DNA of 8,240 nt, from contig CAZNMS010000405.1 of NCBI GenBank assembly GCA_964573505.1, positions 1-8,240 of the forward strand. The letters run 5' to 3'. Shown in pieces: positions 4,537 to 8,240 of this stretch (within the stretch, counting starts at the first letter, position 1; each line of letters begins with the position of its first letter). Under the pieces are notes generated by a model, which had not been told where the DNA came from, did no database searches, and saw only the letters and a program-made list of their open reading frames with translations. The position numbers and the translations under genes were made by a program. This stretch comes from AM-0621 sp964573505 (lineage in GTDB: Bacteria > Planctomycetota > Planctomycetia > Planctomycetales > Planctomycetaceae).

Positions 4537-7182
4537 TTACGGTTTTTTTTTGAGGTTGCGAGCAGCCTCGTTGTCTTGAACCTGAGCAAAGCCTGCGAAT
4601 GGTCGCACGCTCTGAGTCGCAGCGCTCTCCTTGATGATGCCATTGAGGATGTTGCGGACTTCTGGATCAGCAATGTCATCGACCTTCTTGGCCGCCGGCT
4701 TAGCAGCCTTCGGCGCTGCTGCCGGTTTCGCGGCCTTCACTGCCGCCGGCTTCGGAGCTGCTTGCTGAATCGCGACTGGAGGCACTGCAAAGAATCCGCC
4801 GCCGCCGCCCGCACCGCCGCCGAATCCACCGCCGCCACCGCCGCCCAATCCGCCCTGCTGACCGCCTTGCTGACCGCCGCCCAGTCCTTGATTCAAAGCA
4901 CCGCCGGTTTGAGGCGGAGTGATCTGCGCCGCAAGATCGCCGACCGGATAGACGCGGGTCTGCAACCGCTGATTCGCTTCATCAATCGTCGTGATAAACA
5001 TGACGTTGTCTTGAATGACATAAGTCAGCGACATCGGCTTGAGCATGATGTTGAGCACGCTGCGCAACGGGACTCCCGACAACGTCAACGTCACAGGAGC
5101 ATCAGTCGCTGCACCGGCTGCTTCGAGAGCCGCCGAATCCAACAAGATCGGAATCTCGTGCTGAGTTGCGAGGAACGTCACCGCATCTGCAAGCGGTGTG
5201 TCAGCAAAGTTACAACTACTTTCATCATCGAGTGCGGCGTTGATGCGCTTCTCAGCCGCGCTCGTCTTATGCAGATCGACCGAAGCGAACTGCTTACGAC
5301 GCTCGGACAGCGCCTTCCAAACTTCAGGCGCCGGCCAACGAATTGGCGGCTCATCCGGAAACGCAACGTGCGATCGTTCGACTTGCTCGAGTGTTTCGAG
5401 GAAGCGATCCGCTCGCAGGTTTCTCAAGTAGTACGCGACGTACAACTGCCGCGCGGCAACCGCACCGGTCTTCGCTGCCGTTGCCGTTCCATTGCCCGGA
5501 CGCAGATTGAGGGCTGCCGTCGCGACTGACTCGGCTTCGCCATACGACGCCGAATTCCCCCGCACTGCTTCGTTCAACAGCGACCGCACGCGATCAATCA
5601 ATTGCTCCATTCGCTCGTCGTCGATCTGCATCTGTGCGATCAGGCGCTTCTGAGCATCAGCCGCAGCGACTCGTTCATCGAGTTGAATGCGCTTCAGTTC
5701 GAGTGCTTCCTTCTGAGCCTTGATGTCAGACAGCACGCCTTGCAGTCGCTTCGCCAAATTCAAACGCAGATCGGGATCAATGTCGTTCGACGCGCTAACC
5801 GCGCTTTGAGCCTGCTTGATCTTGCGAATGGCCGAATCGGGATCGTCCTGAATCGTCTCGCGCGCTTGCTCGATCGTCTTGTTGACGAAGAGTTGCAATT
5901 GCTCGCCGCGAATCTTGATCAGCACTTCGACTTCGGGAATGAGATTGTCTTGATCGCGACGCGTCGCAACGTCATCTGGCGGCGGAGCGTTGTCATCCTG
6001 TAATGGTTGTGACACCAACTTCGCATTCATCTTCTTCGTCGATGTCAGCAAACGAATCGCGACCGCGTTCTTCGGATCCGCCGCTTGCAGCGTCTTGCCA
6101 ATCGCTTCGGCCCTCTTGAGGTTGCGATCGAACAAAGCCGCATCGCCCAGTTGTTCAAGCTGTCGCACTTGCGAGTCGAAGTCGAACTGAGCCAATTCAA
6201 GCAGCTTGCTTCCGGCAAATGGCACGTTGACCGATTGTTGCTCGGCACGTTGCACGAGGTTCGAAACGAAGGCTTCGTTCTTCACCGAGTCCGCAGAGAC
6301 TTTCCAATTCAACGACTGCTTACCGTCTGAGAGTGTGAGGCTCGTCGGCACCAATCCTTTTCCGAGCAGCACGACTTCGCGATCTCCGCGCACTGGCAGC
6401 GGACGATTCGGGAAGAGCTTCGCCTGAGCCGGCTCGATCACGGACTTCGTCGGATAGAAGACATTCACTGTCGCGGCATCCGCGAGCTTTGCACCGGCGA
6501 CTTCCGAAGTGGCGTCTTTGTCGTCGACAGCAACAACGCCGCCCGACCAGTTCGCTAAGAGTCCGAGCAGCGCAAGATCCTTGCGCGGTCCGACGGCATA
6601 CGCGTTGAACGGGACGCGACTGGCTTGCAGTCGATCAACGAGCTTCTGCATGTCCGCTTCGGGGATGAGCTTCAACGAACTCATGCCGTCACCGACGTAG
6701 ACGACGCTTGCCGGTCGCTCAGCACGCACCGCAGCGAGTGCAGCCTCGAGTCCTTGCCCGAGATCCGTTGCTCCGAGCGGAGCGCGGCGAGCCAATCGTT
6801 GCACTGCTCGTTGAGCGTCTTCGCTCTGAGCCGCGACGAAGCCCGATGTGAATTCTTGAGCCTTCACATCAATGCCATAGAGCCGCACTTGATCGCCCGC
6901 AGGCAGTGCTTTCACGAATGCGTCGAGCACCGCAAGTGCGTCGGCTCGATGCTCGCCCGTCTGACTGGCGGATGTGTCGAAGAGGATGATGTGATCGCGT
7001 TGCCGGCGAGTCTGATCAGTCGACTTGCCTTCCAAAACCAATGCGAACGACGTCTCGCCGGACTCCGCCCGGTATTGCAATACGCGACCGCTTGCAGGAT
7101 CAGCAGCGATCAGCGCGGACGGGCTTGCCATTCCAGCAGCCAACAATCCAAACGCGGCAAGTCGGGTGACCTTCAACAACAT
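4537..7182 (-). CDS. Exported von Willebrand A domain protein with STN (secretin N-terminal) domain and Gly-rich tract
   Basis: An 881-residue protein. Residues 1-27 are a typical signal peptide (K and R near the start, hydrophobic core, AxA-like end at ALIAAD), so export is expected. The VWA domain (about 62-225) keeps a complete metal-ion-dependent adhesion site: D69-T-S71-A-S73, T139 and D165 in VGDG. Residues 340-560 are mostly helical, with a charged, coiled-coil-like part at about 475-545. Residues 657-740 match the STN domain: FADTPLADAVTFL, then PVTLTLSGVPLRSVLNIML and VIQDNVMFITT. Then come a Gly-rich tract (759-798), a Lys/Ala/Pro-rich linker (806-833), and a tail with SVRPFAGFAQ at 858-867. 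The chain ends in KKKP at an A9 run. ATG 7180-7182 is preceded by GGAGAG (7188-7193) at good spacing. VWA domains bind protein partners through a metal ion and STN is found in secretin and TonB-related proteins, so a periplasmic or surface assembly role is plausible but inferred. It lacks a secretin-like tail, which sits in the next frame. Confidence 0.9.
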   Translation of the reverse strand: MLLKVTRLAAFGLLAAGMASPSALIAADPASGRVLQYRAESGETSFALVLEGKSTDQTRRQRDHIILFDTSASQTGEHRADALAVLDAFVKALPAGDQVRLYGIDVKAQEFTSGFVAAQSEDAQRAVQRLARRAPLGATDLGQGLEAALAAVRAERPASVVYVGDGMSSLKLIPEADMQKLVDRLQASRVPFNAYAVGPRKDLALLGLLANWSGGVVAVDDKDATSEVAGAKLADAATVNVFYPTKSVIEPAQAKLFPNRPLPVRGDREVVLLGKGLVPTSLTLSDGKQSLNWKVSADSVKNEAFVSNLVQRAEQQSVNVPFAGSKLLELAQFDFDSQVRQLEQLGDAALFDRNLKRAEAIGKTLQAADPKNAVAIRLLTSTKKMNAKLVSQPLQDDNAPPPDDVATRRDQDNLIPEVEVLIKIRGEQLQLFVNKTIEQARETIQDDPDSAIRKIKQAQSAVSASNDIDPDLRLNLAKRLQGVLSDIKAQKEALELKRIQLDERVAAADAQKRLIAQMQIDDERMEQLIDRVRSLLNEAVRGNSASYGEAESVATAALNLRPGNGTATAAKTGAVAARQLYVAYYLRNLRADRFLETLEQVERSHVAFPDEPPIRWPAPEVWKALSERRKQFASVDLHKTSAAEKRINAALDDESSCNFADTPLADAVTFLATQHEIPILLDSAALEAAGAATDAPVTLTLSGVPLRSVLNIMLKPMSLTYVIQDNVMFITTIDEANQRLQTRVYPVGDLAAQITPPQTGGALNQGLGGGQQGGQQGGLGGGGGGGFGGGAGGGGGFFAVPPVAIQQAAPKPAAVKAAKPAAAPKAAKPAAKKVDDIADPEVRNILNGIIKESAATQSVRPFAGFAQVQDNEAARNLKKKP
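4543..4551 (-). other. A9 homopolymer at the end of the VWA/STN frame: candidate slippage site
   Basis: Nine consecutive A on the minus strand encode the last three Lys codons, followed by CCG TAA. Runs of nine A are known slippage points for bacterial RNA polymerase (for example dnaX of Thermus thermophilus) and contain the A-AAA-AAA type heptamer used in -1 ribosomal frameshifts. Re-reading one A, or one extra A in the mRNA, gives ACC GTA ACT and so on: 37 stop-free codons to the TTG of the 492-residue frame, then that frame in full. The same run is also a typical place for an indel error in assembled sequence. Confidence 0.55.
4684..4767 (-). repeat. Lys/Ala/Pro-rich low-complexity linker inside the VWA/STN gene
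   Basis: This codes residues 806-833, made of repeated units like KPAAVKAAKPAAAPKAAKP. Such linkers are flexible and basic, and may bind cell-wall polymers or simply space domains. It follows the Gly-rich tract directly. Confidence 0.7.
4789..4908 (-). repeat. Gly/Gln-rich tract inside the VWA/STN gene
   Basis: This codes residues 759-798: GGQQGGQQGG units followed by runs of five to seven Gly with a few Phe, Ala and Leu. On the DNA it appears as GCC/CCG-type triplet repeats and a short 12-mer duplication near 4850-4873. It is a flexible spacer after the STN domain; Gly-rich spacers at this place are common in Planctomycete STN proteins. Confidence 0.75.
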
Positions 7183-7529
7183 TGGCTCTCTCCGATGGGC
7201 CGAGGGGAACTGATTCAGTAGCTACGTTCGCCCGAACGTGACCGACTCGCAATTGAGCGGTCTCAGAAGCATCACTCTGCTGAGCGATGAAATGAGAGCT
7301 TCAATCGCGGCGACTTTTGCGACGTTCGTGTCAAACCTGCTACGAACGCACTGAGCGCGGCAGCCTAAACAGCGACCACTGCTAAGCGAGGAAGTTTTCC
7401 CGATACGGCGTCCGTTTCCAGACTGGAGTTGCTCGGCGCGATCAGAAACTCTCAGGTGCATCCGGTTCGGCACGACGCACGGCTCTGACCAGTCATGCGA
7501 CTCGGGTAAGGAGCATTACTTAGTTCCGC
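7183..7529. other. 347-nt intergenic region between lhgO and the VWA/STN gene
   Basis: No convincing gene lies here. A minus-strand frame of 83 codons (7222-7473) shows no recognisable domain and no good ribosome site. The part nearest the VWA/STN start carries an inverted repeat (7224-7239) and a weaker imperfect hairpin, CATC-a-CTC with GAG-c-GATG, at 7270-7289. No clear terminator follows the lhgO stop. The VWA/STN promoter is expected here, but I could not identify one with confidence. Confidence 0.6.
7224..7239. promoter_or_regulatory. Perfect inverted repeat upstream of the VWA/STN gene
   Basis: ACGTTCG (7224-7230) and CGAACGT (7233-7239) are perfect inverted repeats with a 2-nt centre. 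The element ends about 41 nt before the ATG of the VWA/STN gene. The very short centre suits a dimeric regulator's operator better than an RNA hairpin. No regulator gene is in the window, so its function is an inference. Confidence 0.4.
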
Positions 7530-8240
7530 TTAGGCAAATTTCGCGGAGAGCTCATCCACTATCAAAGTCCCGACATTCAGAGCGGCCGTTGCTGCCGGAG
7601 AAGGCGCATTGCCGACATTGACGACTCGATCAGTCGATTGGATCAGGAAGTCGTCGAGGAGATTGCCGTCGCGCCCCAGTGCTTGAGCCCGAACTCCCGC
7701 CGGTCCCGAGTGCAATTGCTCGCTACGGATCTCCGGGATGAGCCGCTGCAACGCCTTCACGAACGCGGCTTTGCTGAATGAGCGCCACATCTCGCCGCAA
7801 CCCGTCCGCCAATGTCGCGAAGCCATCTTCAAGAAGCCGACATAGCTCAGTGACTCGACAAGATCTCGCAGGTTGATGTCGAGCTTTGTGTAGCCCTCGC
7901 GCGCGAACGCAAGCACCGCGTTCGGTCCGCACTCGACTCCGCCTTTGACCATCTTCGTGAAGTGGACTCCGAGAAACGGGAACTTCGGATCCGGCACCGG
8001 ATAGATCAGAGCACGACAAAGGTGCTCGGCTTCCTTCTGTATTTCAAAATACTCGCCGCGAAACGGAACGATCTGCGCATCGGGCTTTTGACCGCTCATC
8101 TTCGTGACGCGATCAGCAAACAATCCGGTGCAGTTCACGACATAGCTGCCTTCGAAGTCGCCGTGATTCGTCTGCACGACAACGCCGTCGGAGAGAGTTC
8201 GCATCCCGATCACTTTCGTCGAGACGTTGATTTCAGCGCC
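7530..8240 (-). CDS. lhgO: L-2-hydroxyglutarate oxidase (FAD-dependent), 5' end cut by the window
   Basis: The 236 visible residues are the C-terminal part of an enzyme of roughly 400 residues. The frame runs through the window edge at 8240 (GAEINVSTKV precedes the internal GTG at 8211-8213), so the true start and the N-terminal FAD-binding GxGxxG are missing. The family oxidises L-2-hydroxyglutarate to 2-oxoglutarate, passing electrons to FAD and then usually to the quinone pool at the membrane. Signatures seen in order: NCTGLFADRV, VPFRGEYFE, LIYPVPDPKFPFLGVHFTK, the GGVECGPNAVLAFAREGY block, FSKAAFVKALQRLIPEI, AGVRAQAL, LLDDFLI and the FAD-contacting NAPSPAATAALNVG near the end. It stops at TAA (7530-7532). 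It is followed by 347 non-coding nt, so it is probably not co-transcribed with the VWA/STN gene. The product call is by motif recognition and is strong. Confidence 0.93.
   Translation of the reverse strand, partial: GAEINVSTKVIGMRTLSDGVVVQTNHGDFEGSYVVNCTGLFADRVTKMSGQKPDAQIVPFRGEYFEIQKEAEHLCRALIYPVPDPKFPFLGVHFTKMVKGGVECGPNAVLAFAREGYTKLDINLRDLVESLSYVGFLKMASRHWRTGCGEMWRSFSKAAFVKALQRLIPEIRSEQLHSGPAGVRAQALGRDGNLLDDFLIQSTDRVVNVGNAPSPAATAALNVGTLIVDELSAKFA

Noticed and set aside
4789..4908. GCC/CCG triplet repeats considered as a microsatellite or array
   Set aside because: They are in-frame Gly codons of the Gly-rich tract and are explained by coding.
4576..5529. 317-codon plus-strand frame opposite the VWA/STN gene
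   Set aside because: Composition is that of an antisense shadow (Arg, Ser, Cys, Leu rich); the opposite strand encodes a clear STN domain.
7222..7473. 83-codon minus-strand frame upstream of the VWA/STN gene
   Set aside because: No recognisable motif or ribosome site; its stop falls at the edge of the palindrome. Likely chance.

Overview
The window looks like a chromosomal piece of a member of the Planctomycetota. The strongest sign is the 800-residue DUF1549/DUF1553 protein with Planctomycete-type cytochrome motifs. A second sign is a secreted protein joining a von Willebrand A (VWA) domain to a secretin/TonB short N-terminal (STN) domain and a long glycine-rich tract. All four coding regions lie on the minus strand, so transcription runs from position 8240 towards position 1. 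I saw no mobile element, tRNA, rRNA or CRISPR array.

Layout in the direction of transcription: (1) the 3' two-thirds of an FAD-dependent L-2-hydroxyglutarate oxidase (lhgO), cut by the window edge at 8240; (2) an intergenic stretch of about 350 nt with a perfect 7-bp inverted repeat close to the next start; (3) an exported 881-residue VWA + STN protein; (4) after a short gap holding a terminator-like hairpin, a 492-residue reading frame with TPR-like helices, a DUF2135/YfaP-like beta domain and a secretin-like C-terminal tail; (5) an intergenic stretch of about 490 nt with a terminator-like hairpin and a degenerate duplicated hairpin block; (6) the 800-residue DUF1549/DUF1553 protein, likely an envelope-associated c-type cytochrome-like protein; (7) 58 nt of downstream DNA.

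The most interesting point is the junction of (3) and (4). The 881-residue frame ends in a run of nine A followed by CCG TAA. The 492-residue frame has only a weak TTG start and no signal peptide, but it is open without a stop back through the A9 run in the -1 frame. A net -1 shift at A9 (ribosomal frameshift, RNA polymerase slippage giving A10, or a homopolymer error in the assembly) would give one exported protein of about 1409 residues: VWA, coiled coil, STN, Gly-rich, Lys/Ala/Pro linker, TPR, DUF2135-like, secretin-like tail. A GC-rich hairpin with a T-rich tail lies inside that joint reading frame, so readthrough could also matter. The fusion is an inference; the A9 run, open frame and hairpin are read directly from the sequence.

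The lhgO fragment is ordinary central metabolism. The DUF1549/DUF1553 gene is a common type in this phylum, usually followed by a DUF1501 gene, which would lie beyond position 1 and cannot be seen.
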